A DNA stretch of 64,000 nucleotides, taken from NCBI GenBank assembly GCA_009763385.1, contig CM019831.1, positions 19,804,080 to 19,868,079 of the forward strand. The letters run 5' to 3'. This document shows positions 46,909-60,251 of this stretch, piece after piece; within the stretch, counting starts at the first letter, position 1; each line of letters opens with the position of its first letter. The stretch comes from Coix lacryma-jobi var. lacryma-jobi. Taxonomy: Eukaryota > Streptophyta > Magnoliopsida > Poales > Poaceae. Below the pieces are notes generated by a model. That model made no database searches, had not been told where the DNA came from, and saw only the letters and a program-made list of their open reading frames with translations. The translations under genes were made by a program, and so were the position numbers.

Positions 46909-49900
46909 ATGGCCGCCAGAGGAGGTGGAGTTGGACGTGGACGTGGCCGTGGTCGTGGAGCACCTGTTAACCCACCACCACCACCACCCCCAGTTGACAT
47001 TCAGCAGTTGATGGGCATCCAAGCCCAATTTATGCAAACCATGATGCAACATATGCAGAATCAGCCAGTTGGAGGAGCACCACCGATGCAAGTGAGGGAC
47101 AAGAGGGGTGAGTTTTTGAAGGGTCACCCGCCAGTGTTCTCTCATGCCGCTGATCCCCTGGAGGCTGATGACTGGCTTCGTGCTATTGAACGCCAGCTTA
47201 CCATCGCGCAATGCAATGACCAGGAGAAGGTGCTCTATGCTTCTGGTCAGTTGCAAGGAGCTGCTCTGGATTGGTGGGAATCGTTTCAGTTCGGTCAAGC
47301 CAACAATGCCCCACCTGTTACCTTTGAGGAATTCAAGACCAACTTCAAACCGTACCATATCCCTGCGGGTCTGATTGAATTGAAGCAGGAAGAGTTCAGA
47401 TCTCTGCGCCAAGGAGCCATGACCGTTGCTGAGTACCGTGACAAGTTTGCTCAATTGTCACGCTATGCCCCCACTGATATTGCTCAGGATGCCGACAAGC
47501 AGCGTCGCTTTCTCAAGGGTCTGAATGATGGACTGACACTACAGTTAATGTCCAATGAGTATGCCAGTTACCAGACTCTAGTCAACCGTGCTATAGTGGT
47601 TGACAACAAGCGCAAGGAGATAGAGGCTAGAAAAAGGAAGCTCCAAGGTCAGTCCTCTGGTAGTAACAACCGCCCTCGTTCCAACTTCGCACGAGGCAAT
47701 CAGCAGAGGTACCAGGGACCGACTACCCAATGGAACCGCAACCAAGCCCAGCAACGTCCTTCATACCCGCAGCAGCAGCAGGGTAATAATCAACGCCCCC
47801 AACAACAGCCTAACAATCAAGCTCAACGCCAAGGTACCCCTGTTAGCACCCCCATGAAGAATAGTGCACCTAACACTCCCAACAAGTGTTTTGTCTGTGG
47901 TGATGCTGGTCACCTCTCCTACAACTGCCCTAAGAAGCAGAACCAGCAGACTCCGCAGAATCAGAACAGCAATCAAAGGGGACGTCTGAATCCATCACCT
48001 AACTCAGGCAAGGTGAATCACGTGTCCGCAGAGACCGTGCAGGAGGCGCCAGAAATTATGCTTGGTACGTTCAATATCAGCTCCATCCCCGCTACAGTTC
48101 TTTTCGATTCTGGTGCATCGCATACTTTCATATCACATACATTTGTTAGAATGCATAACCTACCTGTTAGCCTCATGAAAACCCCCATAATGGTTACCTC
48201 ACCGGGTGGAGGATTGCAAGCTACGCTTCAGTGTATGCCTATAGATGTGTCCCTAGGGGGGGTAGATTTCTCAGTATCCCCAATTGTGCTGAGAACAGCT
48301 GGCATTGATTTGATACTGGGTATGGACTGGATGAAGAAGTGCAAGACAGATATACAGTGTCAAGATAAAGTTGTGACAGTTACCACAGCTAAGGGAGACA
48401 GAATCAGTGTGAAGGTAGTGCTACAACCAACACCGACTGCAACCGTGAACCAGATGAATGAAGAGGTTTTCCAGGAAGATCTAGTGGTGGATGAGTTTCC
48501 GGATGTGTTCCCCGAGGACTTGCCAGGTATGCCACCTGATCGCGACATTGAATTTATTATTGAACTTTTACCTGGAACTGCACCCATAGCTAAAAGACCA
48601 TATAGGATGGGAGTACCTGAATTAGAAGAACTTAAGAAACAAATTAAAGAGTTCCAAGAAAAAGGGTTTATTCGTCCTAGTTCATCACCTTGGGGAGCTC
48701 CTGTTATTTTTGTTGACAAGAAGGATGGTGGTCAACGGATGTGTGTTGACTATAGATCGCTTAGTGAAGCTACCATCAAGAACAAGTACCCGTTGCCGAG
48801 GATTGATGATCTGTTCGACCAACTTAAAGGTGCATGTGTGTTCTCTAAGATTGATCTGCGTTCTGGTTACCATCAGTTGAAGATTCGGACATCTGATATT
48901 CCGAAGACAGCTTTCACTACCAGGTATGGGTTGTATGAGTATACAGTCATGTCATTTGGATTGACCAATGCACCTGCCTACTTTATGTATTTGATGAACA
49001 AGGTGTTCATGGAATATCTCGACAAGTTCGTTGTTGTGTTTATTGATGATATTCTAGTATACTCTAAGAACAAGGAAGATCATGTTGAACATCTGAGGTT
49101 AGTACTACAAAAACTCAGAGAGCACAAGTTGTATGCCAAGCGTAGCAAGTGTGAATTTTGGTTGAAGGAAGTTTCTTTCCTTGGACATGTTATCTCTAAT
49201 GGAGGCATTTCAGTAGATCCAAGCAAGGTTGAAGATGTGTTGAGTTGGAAACCACCAACAGATGTGACCGAGATTCATAGTTTCCTTGGATTGGCTGGCT
49301 ATTATAGAAGGTTCATTGAAGGATTCTCCAAGCTTGCTAAGCCAATGACAGTTCTGCTAGAGAAGAATGCTAAGTGTGTTTGGTCCGATAAATGTTAGGC
49401 TAACTTTGAGGAGTTGAAGAAACGTCTGACCACAGCTCCAGTGTTAATACTACCAGATCTAGGTAAGGACTTCTCTATTTATTGTGATGCATCTCGCCAA
49501 GGTTTGGGTTGTGTTCTTATGCAAGAAGGCAGAGTTGTAGCATATGCATCGAGGCAGTTGAGAAAGCATGAGCTGAATTACCCCACACATGATCTAGAAT
49601 TGGCAGCTGTTGTCCATGCATTAAAAATTTGGAGACACTATCTAGTGGGTCACAAGACAGACATTTATACTAATCATAAGAGCTTGAAGTACATCTTTAC
49701 TCAGTCTGATTTGAATTTGAGACAACGCAGATGGTTAGAATTGATTAAGGACTATGATTTGGAAATACACTACCATCCCGGTAAGGCTAATGTTGTAGCA
49801 GATGCCTTGAGCAGAAAAAGCTACGCCAATGAGATCCAAATTGCTTCTATGCCAGATGAGTTGTGTGCTGAATTTGCACATCTGAATCTGGGAATTGTGA

Positions 49901-51360
49901 CCAACAGAATGGAGTTAGTACTTGAACCGGTATTGATGCAAGAGATACGTAAAGGTCAGATGGCAGATGAGAAGCTGAAGCAGATAGCCGATAACATTGT
50001 TCTTGGCAAAGCATCAGGTTTTCGATTAGATGATGATGGTACGTTATGGCATGGGAAGAGGTTATGTGTGCCTGAAATCAAGGAGATACGTAAGACTATA
50101 CTGCGAGAGGTGCATGAGTCAGCTTACTCCATTCATCCTGGAAGCACTAAGATGTACCTTGATCTGAAGAAAAAGTATTGGTGGGATGGACTGAAAAGAG
50201 ATGTAGCCGAGTATGTAGCTCTGTGTGATACCTGTCAAAGAGTAAAAGCAGAACATCAGAGACCCGCCGGTCTGTTGCAACCGATGAAGATACCTGAATG
50301 GAAGTGGGAAGAAGTTGGTATGGACTTTATAGTCGGGTTGCCCCGTACTCAGAGAGGATACGACTCCATATGGGTAATAGTAGACCGATTGACCAAAGTT
50401 GCTCACTTTATACAGGTCAAAACTACCTACACGGGAGCTGGGTTGGCAGAATTGTATATGGAACGGATAGTATGTTTGCATGGAGTGCCTCGAAAGATTG
50501 TGTCAGATCGTGGTACTCAGTTCACCTCTCACTTTTGGCAGATGATACATCGATCATTGGGTATGAGGTTGAACTTCAGTACTGCTTATCATCCACAGAC
50601 TAATGGACAGACGGAAAGAACAAATCAGATTCTTGAAGACATGTTGAGAGCTTGTGCCTTGCAGTATGGCACCAGTTGGGACAAGAATCTGTGTTATGCG
50701 GAATTCTCATACAACAACAGCTATCAGGAGAGTCTTAAGATGGCACCGTTTGAAGCTTTATATGGAAGATCATGTAGAACACCGTTGTTCTAGGATCAGA
50801 CAGGTGAAAGTCAAGTGTTTGGACCTGATGTGTTGAGGAATGCGGAGGAGCATGTCAGAATAGTCAGAGATAACCTGAGAGCCGCTCAGTCCCGACAGAA
50901 GAGTTATGCAAACAACCGTCGTCGAGATCTATCTTTTGCAGTAGGTGATTATGTCTACCTAAAGGTGTCACCGATGAGAGGTGTCAAAAGGTTCAATAAG
51001 AAAGGAAAGCTAGCGCCAAGGTATATTGGACCATTCAAGATTCTTGAAAGACGTGGTGAAGTGGCATATCAGTTGGAATTACCTGAAAGCTTGTCAGGAG
51101 TGCATGATGTGTTTCATGTTTCTCAGTTGAAGAAGTGCCTACGAGTGCCCGAAGAGCAGATACCGTTGGAAGAGCTCACAATTAAGGAAGATTTGACTTA
51201 TGATGAGTATCCGACAAAGATTTTGGAAACAGCTGAAAGAGTTACTAGGAGCAGAGTAATAAAGATGTGCAAGGTTCAGTGGAATCGATACTCAGAAGCA
51301 GAGGCAACTTGGGAAAGAGAAGAGGATCTGAGAAAGTCATACCCACAGTTGTTTGAGTAA
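46909..51360 (+). pseudogene. gag-pol of gypsy chromovirus, two in-frame TAG codons
   Basis: The ATG at 46909 (MAARGGGVGRGR) starts a single frame of about 1483 codons. Visible parts: gag with Gly/Arg and Pro-rich N-terminus; CCHC knuckle CFVCGDAGHLSYNC (about 327-340); protease LFDSGASHTF (Asp about 400); reverse transcriptase with VDYRSL, FSKIDLRSGYHQ and FIDDILVYS (about 711-719); RNase H with CDAS (860) and DLELAAVVHA; integrase HHCC finger (about 1069-1109) and core D1139, D1200, E1236 with 35-residue DE spacing; a C-terminal chromodomain (about 1433-1483). TAG codons interrupt at 49396 (codon 830, between RT and RNase H) and 50791 (codon 1295, after the integrase core). RNase H has TNHKSLKY (Asn 922) where the family has Asp. 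No frameshifts were found. The product would be truncated after RT, so the copy is probably not autonomous. Confidence 0.93.
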
Positions 51361-51390
51361 GCATCGCTGGAATCTCGAGGACGAGATTCT

Positions 51391-51406
51391 TTAAGGGGGG
51401 TAGAAT
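51391..51406 (+). other. Polypurine tract
   Basis: AAGGGGGGTAGAA lies directly before the 3' LTR start at 51407, the usual place for plus-strand priming. Confidence 0.85.
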
Positions 51407-54400
51407 TGTAACATCCCAAAATTTGCATCAATTTAAAAATAGGCAATATGATTTAATTATGCATTCTTATGTGTTGCATGGAACCTAGTTAATAAAATTA
51501 TTTGCAAAAGCTAAAATAAATCCTAGGCCAAAGACCATGATGATGCATACATGCTAGTGCATATTTTATTTTTGTGATGTTTGGTTTTTCTCAAAACTTG
51601 TTTGAATTCAATTTGGATTTCTTTTTGCTTTTGAAATCAACTTCTGGAAATTGGAAAAGCTTTTTTGTCACACCCGGTTTTAAGAACAAAACCAGGTATA
51701 CACCATATGTGAGCCCAGGAAGTCAAATCTCACATATAGCCACAAATATAGGGTAATATCGAAAGACAATGCTCTTATATAACGTATATAAAACAAAAGA
51801 TCATAACCTTAAAGAGCAGACAGCGGAAAGACACTCCGATCTTCAGATGGAGACACCAACTTCACAGGGACAACTGACTGGTTGACCACAAGCCTAAGCT
51901 TCTCCAAAGCTTAACTCTCTGAGGTGTGGGGAAAAGCAAGAGTGAGTCCATGTCGAACTCCACAAGTATAGCAACAAGCGATATAGATCCCAAATTTCAT
52001 GATCAATGTAACATAAATAATGAATAGCATAAAACGGTAAATAATGAACATGTTAACCAACATAAGTCATAAATGTAAAAGTCTTCAAGGCCGCTCGTGT
52101 CCTTGAGCAAGGCTGATATATCAGTTTAATAAACTTTGCGCAAAGGTGTACACTTTCACTGCGAGACGTGAATTGCCCTTTCGCCCGAGGGAGCCAGCCT
52201 CTTAACCCACTTCAAAGGAAGGTCGGCAGGGTTCACGATGAAGCCTTTCAAAGGTTCGTCTAACAAGTTAGGGCCGCTAGGTCTTAAGGCAAGGGGATGT
52301 AGAGCCCTCCTTCCAGGTGGCACAATAACACGCAGCCTATACACACGTGGACAGAAGCCGCACTATACCCGTCTCGGCAAGTCCCAACGCGCCTATACAG
52401 GTGTCCACTAACAAGCTAGAAAAGGTCCTCATACTGAGCTAAAGCCAGAGCCATATAACCCCCAACAGTTGCACTGTAAATCCCGAAGGTGCTCGTACAG
52501 ATAATTTCTTAAGTTGCTAATAAGTCATTTTTATCATTCGATGCATACATTAATTAAGTAACATGATCATGATTGCGAAAAGAACACTCGATTGCTATAC
52601 TTGCCTTAAACTCAAGATCCTTCTTCTGTTGAATTGTATACTTCCAAAGGTTGACTCTTGATCACGATCTCTGGATCACGAACCTCTTCTTGATCACTAA
52701 CGTAAAACTCACCGACTGGACATACGATCATAGGACACCACGCAGACATTCAAAGACAATCATGCAAAGCAAACATAGCCTATAATTAGAACAATACACC
52801 AATAAATAAATAAATAAATAAAGAGTTTTGAAAACTGATCTACGATTCGCTACTAACACACAGACGCGAAAATCACGCTAAACGGAGTTTTAACGGAAAA
52901 GATATGAACTAAACAAGATTAAAGACACTAATTACTAGATTAAATTTAACTCAAATTTGAATTACAGAAAACAGTGGTGAAAGTTATATATTTTGAAAGA
53001 ACTTTTCGAAATGAATCTAACGCAAGTTGAACGGACTAAATCGGAGTTAAAACGAAGAAGTTATAGGCATTTGAAATCAGTGGCAAAACTGTAAATACAA
53101 CGAACTTAATTACGAAATTAAATAAATAAAAACGAAAATCAGATTTTACTTGAGCTGACGGACGTCGGCGATGAATATTGACTGCAGGTTGCTTTTGTGG
53201 AGGATGAACGAGAGCCAAAAATCGATAACCGGAGTTGGGGAAGAATTTGGCGGCCGTTGACAGAGCAAACAAAATTTTCGGACTCCCAAACTAGGGGCTT
53301 CCGTTATTGTGTGCTTTGGCCAAGGGATGGGACACATATATAGGGAGAAAAACTGTATGCCCCGCGTCAACTAGCGATATGGTGCTAATTGACGTTGCAC
53401 CTCCACATTTACTAATGGGCCTAAATAAATATAAAAGCCCATTAGTAAATAAAGACGTTGATATTTGGAATTTAATAGAATTATTGCACATGGGCTTTGT
53501 GGGAGGGAGGAAAAAGACAGATTTTATTATTTTCGAAATTATTTAATTTTTGGATTAAAATAATTCTAGAAAAGTCTAGAATTGATATTTAAGTCAGGAA
53601 AAATTACTCCAATGGCTCCGAAAATTCAGGAAAAATTCTCAGAGACATTTGGAGATATGAGGACCTCAAATAAAATATTTGGAGCTCATGAAAAGATATT
53701 TTGGGACATCTAAAAATTAGATTATACTCCCAGAAAAATAGGAAAAAGTGTCGAAAAAAGCTGGAAAACTTCTTGAGAAGATTTTGGAGATATGATGATG
53801 AATGATGAGCACCAAGGAATAATTTAGAGCAGGCGAAAAAGATTTTTGGGAGACTTCAACAGAAAGGTTAAGCTAGAAAACAAAGAATTTGATTTTAGGA
53901 GAAGATATGGATAAGGTGGAGAAAGATAAACGACTTAGTAAACGAGTTTTTGGAAAACTTTACTCACTCGCAAAACAAGGCGAAACAACAAGTTTTTGAA
54001 ACTTTAAACTTTTCCAAACTTTTTGAAAACAAACAAGAAGTCTTTATTTTCAGAACCCTTTTCCATGAAATTTATTTTAAAATTATTTTAAAACCATTTT
54101 GAGCTCAAATAGAATTTTAGCCAAAACAACACATCACAAAAACTCAAATGCTCCAACATGAATGCACAAACATGTTTCTAAACCCTAGGATAAATTTTAA
54201 TTTATAGAAAATTTTTATTTCTCTATATTTTATGAGCACAAAAATTCATAAATAAATCATATTAATTCTAATTTAAGAAATGCAAATTTCAGGGTGTGAC
54301 ATTTTTCCTTCTCCCTCCTCCTCCTTTCTCCCTTTTGGCCCGAGCCCGCTTGGCCGGCCCGCTCCTCCCCTCTCGCCGGCCCGCTTTTCCCCCCTTTCTC

Positions 54401-56990
54401 TCTCTCCTTCGCCCGCGTGGGCCGCCGCCTGGCCCAACTTGCGCGCAGCGCCGCAGCCCGCGCCGATGGCCCAGCTCCGCTCGCCGCCCGCCCGCGCGCG
54501 TTCTCCTCTCTCTCTCGCTGACGACTGGGCTCCACCAGTCAGTCCCTCAGCGTCGCCCGCACTCGCCTCCTTCCTCCCGTGTCCGACCCGAACATGAGTC
54601 GGAGCTCCGGTCTCCATCGAATCCACGCCTCCTCCTCGGTTTCCATCCGTTTTGGAGCCCCTACAAAACTCCCGAGAGCACGCCGCCTCTCCTCACGCGA
54701 AAAGCTCTCGTTCTTGTGCCCTATTTTGCCGTGACCGCTCGCGCCGCCACCCGCAAGAACCCCGCCGCCGTCCACTCGACGCTCTGAGGATTTTCAGCCG
54801 CTTCGAAGCTCCGCCAAAGCTTTGGGTCGACCTCGTGATCACACTCGACCTCTCCTTTTCTGTTTTCGTCATCTAAACCGCTTACCCGACCTCGCCGTTG
54901 TTCACAGGGACACCGTCGCCGCCAAATCAAACGATTAGCCGTCCCTGAGCCAACATCGACGTCATCAACACCTCCGGTGAGTTCGCCTTGAGCTTCTCGT
55001 TCGATCGGACCAAGCCTCGAGGTCTCTACTGCACCATAGCTCGGTTCCGAGTCGCGCCGCCGTTTTCCGGCCACGGCGCCGCCGCGTCCTCCTTTTTCTC
55101 CGGCGAAAGCGCCGCCGGTGTCCTCCCAGATCTAATCTGGAGCGTCCATCTCGGAGCGGATGGTCAGAAACGCTCGATACCCCTTCGCCGGTCGTTTTGC
55201 AAAAAGGCCATTACAATTTCTTGGACCTCAACCCGCCGTCCTTTTGAGCACTGTGCTCTGAGTCTGTGAAAACTTGCCTTGAAGTCCCTGCGTTTCTTCC
55301 AAATTGAGGCGCAGTCCAGTCAATTCTGAATTTCGTTTTAAATCAATTTTAAATTCAAATTCGAGTTTGGTTTATTTACAATTTTGCCACCAGTTTCAAA
55401 TGCTTATAACTTCTACGTTTTTAGTCCGATTTAGTCCGTTCAAGTTGCGTTAGATTCGTTTTGATAAGATCTATCTATCTGCATGAAAAGCTATACTGTT
55501 TTCAGTAGTTAAAATTTGAGTTAGGTTTAATCTACTAACTAAGGTTTTGTAACTGGTTTAGCTCATAACTTTCGCGTTATAATTCCGTTTTTCGTGATCT
55601 TCGCGTTTATGTGATTGTGTTGGATCGTAGTTTCTGTTTTCAAACTTTTTATATTATTTTCTTGTTGTTGGTGTAATGTTCTAATTATAGCTTGTTTGCT
55701 TTGCATGATTGTTGTTCCGGTGGTTGTGTGTTGATGTGGTAATCGAGTATAGACAGTGAGACATACGCTGGTGATCAGGAACCCTTCTACGACAGTCAAG
55801 AGCAACCAGAGTTCGCTGAATCAGGCAAGTATAGCATGGGATCCTCCTTGTTGACCTATTCACCATGAAACATCTAAATTCATATGCATGTGTCTAATTT
55901 TGATCTCCTATCTAGTCTATCCTAGACTTTTGACCCGTTACCTTGTTAACCATGGGATGCTATGCATATGGGTAGAGTTTTGCTAGAGCTTTACTTAAAC
56001 CAAACATGATCTAATAATGGTGAATAAAATTTGATCTTTTTAGCAACATGGTTTAGGACCTCCTGTCAGCAAAAGCTGGGACATACAGTGCAACCATGAG
56101 GGTTATATGGCTCTGACCTCAGCTCAGTATAAGGACCTTTTCTAGCTTGTTAGCGGACACCTGTATAGGCGCGTTAGATCTTGCCGAGACGGGTATAGTG
56201 CGGCTCCTGTCCACGTGAGTATAGGCTGCGTGTTATTGTGCCACCTGGAAGGAGGGCTCTACATCCCCTTGCCTTAAGAACTAGCGGCCCTAACTTGTTA
56301 GACGAACCTTTGAAAGGCTTTGCGTGTATCCTGCCCGCTCACCTCGGAAGTGTTATGGGAGTAATTAGCCCGGGCATCTGGATATCACGACTCATCGGGT
56401 AAAGTGTACAACCTCTGCAGAGTGTAAAACTGATATATCAGCCGTGCTCACGGTTACGAGCGGCCCGGAAAACTCACAGTTTAGTTGTTATATGTTGATT
56501 ATTTATGCACATGTTGATTACCTTATTGCTATGTTTCAGTATTTATGATCATGTGGATTGGGTTTAAGCATTCATATATGTTCACCATAATATTAAAATT
56601 GTGACAACTAAAAGCTACTGCTGTTTAACCAGTGTCAGCCTTATTTGAGCCTCATGAACCCCATATTACACTTGTTAAGTACGAGATGTACTTATGCTTG
56701 TTTATTTTCTTTCTACTTGGATAAAAATCCCGGATGGGTAACAGATTGCTATGGTAACGACGACTTCCCTGAAGAGTTCTAGACTTGCTGTCAACCAGTC
56801 ATCTTCCCTGTGATGGAGCTACCGCGAGAGACACTTTATTTATCCGCTGCTATGTTAAGACTTTGAATAATATTCGTTATGTAATAAACATATGTGATGG
56901 TACTTCTTAATTTGTGGCTTATGTGTGTGATTGATCTCTGGGCACACATGAGTATTGCATTCAATTTTGTTCTTAAAATTGGGTGTGACA
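51407..56990 (+). repeat. 3' LTR of the gypsy element, interrupted
   Basis: 51407-51665 and 54302-56990 together correspond to the 5' LTR. Differences are scattered bases, plus a variable GC-rich patch near 54420-54465 versus 42580-42630. The interruption is an inverted solo LTR flanked by TTTTT. It ends GGGTGTGACA at 56990 and is followed by GTTTG. Confidence 0.93.
51666..54301 (-). mobile_element. Inverted solo LTR of a related gypsy family
   Basis: It starts TGTCACACCCGG and ends AGGGTGTGACA on the + strand, with TTTTT on both sides (51661-51665 and 54302-54306). Read on the minus strand it begins TGTCACACCCTGAAATTTGC. Its later part parallels the host LTR: the complement of 52150-52480 resembles 44290-44500, and both end '...ttaaga/aac..ggtgtgaca'. 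It is therefore a cousin of the element it sits in, not a copy of it. No internal domain, PBS or second LTR was found. Confidence 0.9.
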
Positions 56991-56995
56991 GTTTG

Positions 56996-57240
56996 GCAGT
57001 GTCTTCGAGTACCACAGTGCCAGCATGGTAATGTGCAACATGATGAACGTCCTAATGCATCTCAATCCTACACATTCCGTAGCCGGTCCATGGTATAGAC
57101 AAAAATCACTTCTGAAGCTACAGGCTCTCCCTATGACATCACAGCTGAAGGGGATTATTTGGCAGTCTGCTCTCTCTAGCTCCCTGCTTTCCCCCTCTCA
57201 CGCACAACTCACTAGCTAGACACTTGTTCAGCATAGCATG
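56996..57240. repeat. Inverted relative of duplication B
   Basis: 'gcatctcaatcctacac' and 'cacttctgaagctacaggct' occur here in the reverse orientation and order relative to 34190-34330 and 36640-36790. 'gctctctctag' corresponds to the microsatellite side. Similarity is interrupted but colinear. The gypsy element inserted at its left edge, so part of the repeat may lie at or just before 42204. Confidence 0.7.
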
Positions 57241-60200
57241 GAATTGTCTTTGCCCACTGTTCTTATACATATGCTGACATTAAATATGGTTAATGAATGT
57301 AGGGACACAGAAGGTGATGATGCTATATAGTCATAAATGAGTTCGAGCTAGGGTATGTATATGCAATGTTGGCTTATTTATCCGGCCATGTAATAAGTAG
57401 GTGAGCTAATATCAATTGGATGTTGAGGGCATATAGACAATGTTTTTTTTTTGAACTAAGCAGTATATGCAGCGCGTTGATTGGCTGTCGATCGGATGTT
57501 GATACTATGCAATGGTTTGCATTATCATTCAATCTCATTATGTAATCAAGACGGTCCAGTACGTACATCAAAACGATTTTAGGATCACGAGAAGGACTTC
57601 CAGTTTCAGAGGGGGCACTTTTGGCCAACTATAAATAACCTTAGAAGACAACGGATTTTATGCGACACTAAAGGAAATGCCCACCTCTAAAAACCTATTT
57701 TCAGAGGTAGGCCTCTTTAGAGGTCTGCCTCTGTAACCCCATCACTGGATGGCAGTTTCAGGGATATTGTGATATCTTTCCCTATCACATTATTACCATG
57801 AAGAGATCGACCAAATACTACTTTATAAAATTGTTAAATTAGTGTGCACTTTGTGTTGCTTGGCAATATATAAGTGGAAACGGGTTTTCACATGAATTCT
57901 TGTACGACTTTTGCTTTTGTGGGTTTCATTCTGTTTTCATAGGGTTTGGTGAAGGCAATTGCTTTTTTGTGTGTGCACAACACATGCTATGTGCTGCGAA
58001 CTTGATTAATACTATGTGAAAATCTACTCTTTACATCAAGCTTGAATTGGCACTCAACGTCTCAACAAGGCTGTTGGGTTTAGGCGTTGATCTTCTTTGT
58101 AAGATCAACACACTGATCTGGATATCTTTTTTTTTTACATGTGATGGCTCTTAATCCTTCCTCAAAATGATGCTTGCCAAAAAAAAGTATTTTGAAAGGA
58201 AGTTTTATTTTTTCCAGCATTTGTGAAATCTTGGGCTATGAGATGTTATGTATGTAAAGCAATTTCGGGAGAAATGAATGGCATCACTCAAGTCCACACT
58301 CCTTCATGGTTAATGGATCAATCCACCAGTTGTACAGCGTTAGTATCGAGTTTGAGATGTCGGTACTAGCATCTGGCTCACACTATCCTTCCATAAATGG
58401 TATAGCTCTTAGACACAAAACAGAGCACACCACCTGCTGAGTAGCTGAAAATTAGGGTGAAGAAAAATAGAGCTGTGGTGTATGAGCAGGAGACGACTGT
58501 TGCTCTGCCGCTATCCGTGGTACAAATTGCAAGGTATTCAATGTCCCAATGTAATATAAATTTGTTCTTTCAGTTCCAATGCGTGTGGGAGAAACTTGTT
58601 CTTTCAGTTCCACACGCACTGATTTTTCTGCAAGGAACCATATTTATATCCAACCAAGGGGCATTGTGATCTTTATCATGGGCATACTAAGGAAAATGAA
58701 CTCGATCAGTACGCTAGAATGGACATAAATTAGTATTCTTGTTGCTCCGTGATATTTATTGAAAAAAGGTTTTTGCGAAAAATTCATATTATATTGTGTC
58801 TACTTGTATACGTTTGATTTAATTTTCTATGGTATTTGTTTCTATGAGTGCAAGAGGAGTTGCCTTGTGCACATGATTTTCACTAATGCTACAATATCTT
58901 ATGATAGAAAGGTGCCCCATAAAACCATTTTGGGTTGGCACACAAAACCTAAAATTGTTTGACCACATAACAGAAATAAACAACTGTCCCTGCAAAAGAT
59001 TTTGTGAGGCGATGCCCTTTAGTTAACGGAGGTGGGCGGACTGAAAGACTGCCTCCATAATCAGTGGCATGCCTATCGGCTGAGCGCCTGCCTCGGTTAA
59101 GAAATAACATAGCCAGGGGCCATTAGATGTCTACCTCCATTAATACTCGATTAATAGAGGTGGTTGCCTCAAGACAACTGTCTCCATTAATGTATGAACC
59201 AAGTTGGTCAGCTCATCGCAACAGCCCCGGTTAATGTTCTATTAAGCCCCTTAAAATAAGAGTTCTAGGTCCTGATCTAGATCTTGATCTCCAATAATTT
59301 TTCATTTCTTCTATGTACTATCTAAACAACTATATACTTAGGAGTGCTACAAAACTGATTTTAGTTGCCAGCCCATTTTATTCATACAGGCGCCCTAAAA
59401 ATATATCCGTGTCTCGTCAAATAATTATTAAATTTTAGAGGTGGTTGGTCAATTCTTGCAGAAAAACAGTGTATCTAAAAAGAAGAATGATTTTTAGAGG
59501 CAAACGAATTACATGGCCCAGTCCAATGAAGAAGACCAACCAATTTACCTTGCTCCTAACCCTAATGCTAGAGATGTCAAAGAACCACAACCTCCACACA
59601 CAAATCAGAAAATTAGCCACCAGCCCCACTCTATTTTCTCTTGATCCCTATCTTTTCCACCCTGCAACCTTCGTTCGCCACACTCATCATGAGCCCCCCT
59701 GAATCCTGCCCCTATCGGTGAGACAAATGGCCAGATATTCAATGTCCTGATGCACCCTAATCCTACGCAATGGAGGCAATTGTTGTACCAAATTAAAGCT
59801 TCAGACATCTTGTGTTACACATCAGCAAACATGTTATCTAGTACATGTTCTTTGTGAGGGAGGAACGAAGCATCATGACATTTATCTCCCACATATTGAA
59901 TTGTTGTTAATGAACTCAGTACCCTAGAACATACTTAAATCACTATACGCTCTAACTCGATCCATTGTATTTTATTGCAAAAGGGTTTTCACAAGAAATT
60001 CTTATAGTACCTCAACTTTTAAGTCTGCTTCAGTTTATGTAGGATTCAATGAATGTTGTCATTTGTTTTTGCGACACCTTATGATTTTAATAATAGAATA
60101 AAATCTAATTTAATGGTGCCTTAGTACAACCACCTTGAGCTGGCACACAACGATACACCATTTGATAGCATAAATGAAAATAACAAATGTCCCTGCAATA

Positions 60201-60251
60201 AACTGTATCGTCGTGTTTATCTTTTATGTACCATCAACACAACATGCTCGA
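57241..60251. other. Unassigned intergenic DNA with CACTA-type subterminal relics
   Basis: About 57665-57740 and 58995-59240 carry 'cctccattaat', 'ttaacggaggtgg' and 'gtctacctccatta' words like those at 1-1083, but no GTAGTG terminus. A shorter 'aatgtcctgatgcaccctaa' relative of the duplication B motif lies at 59738. No gene was supported; the 85-codon frame at 59445 has no motif. Confidence 0.4.

Larger units (their letters stand above)
42212..56990 (+). mobile_element. Ty3/gypsy chromovirus (Tekay/Del-like), 14.8 kb with nested insertion
   Basis: Two LTRs (42212-45152 and 51407-56990, the latter split by an insertion) enclose a PBS, an extra ORF, gag-pol and a polypurine tract. GTTTG occurs outside both ends (42205-42209 and 56991-56995), with two additional bases TG between the left copy and the canonical TGTAAC start. 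Domain order protease-RT-RNase H-integrase-chromodomain places it among chromoviruses; Tekay/Del is inferred from motif style. Without the nested LTR it would be about 12.1 kb. Near-identical LTRs and only a few gag-pol lesions point to a fairly recent insertion. Confidence 0.95.
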
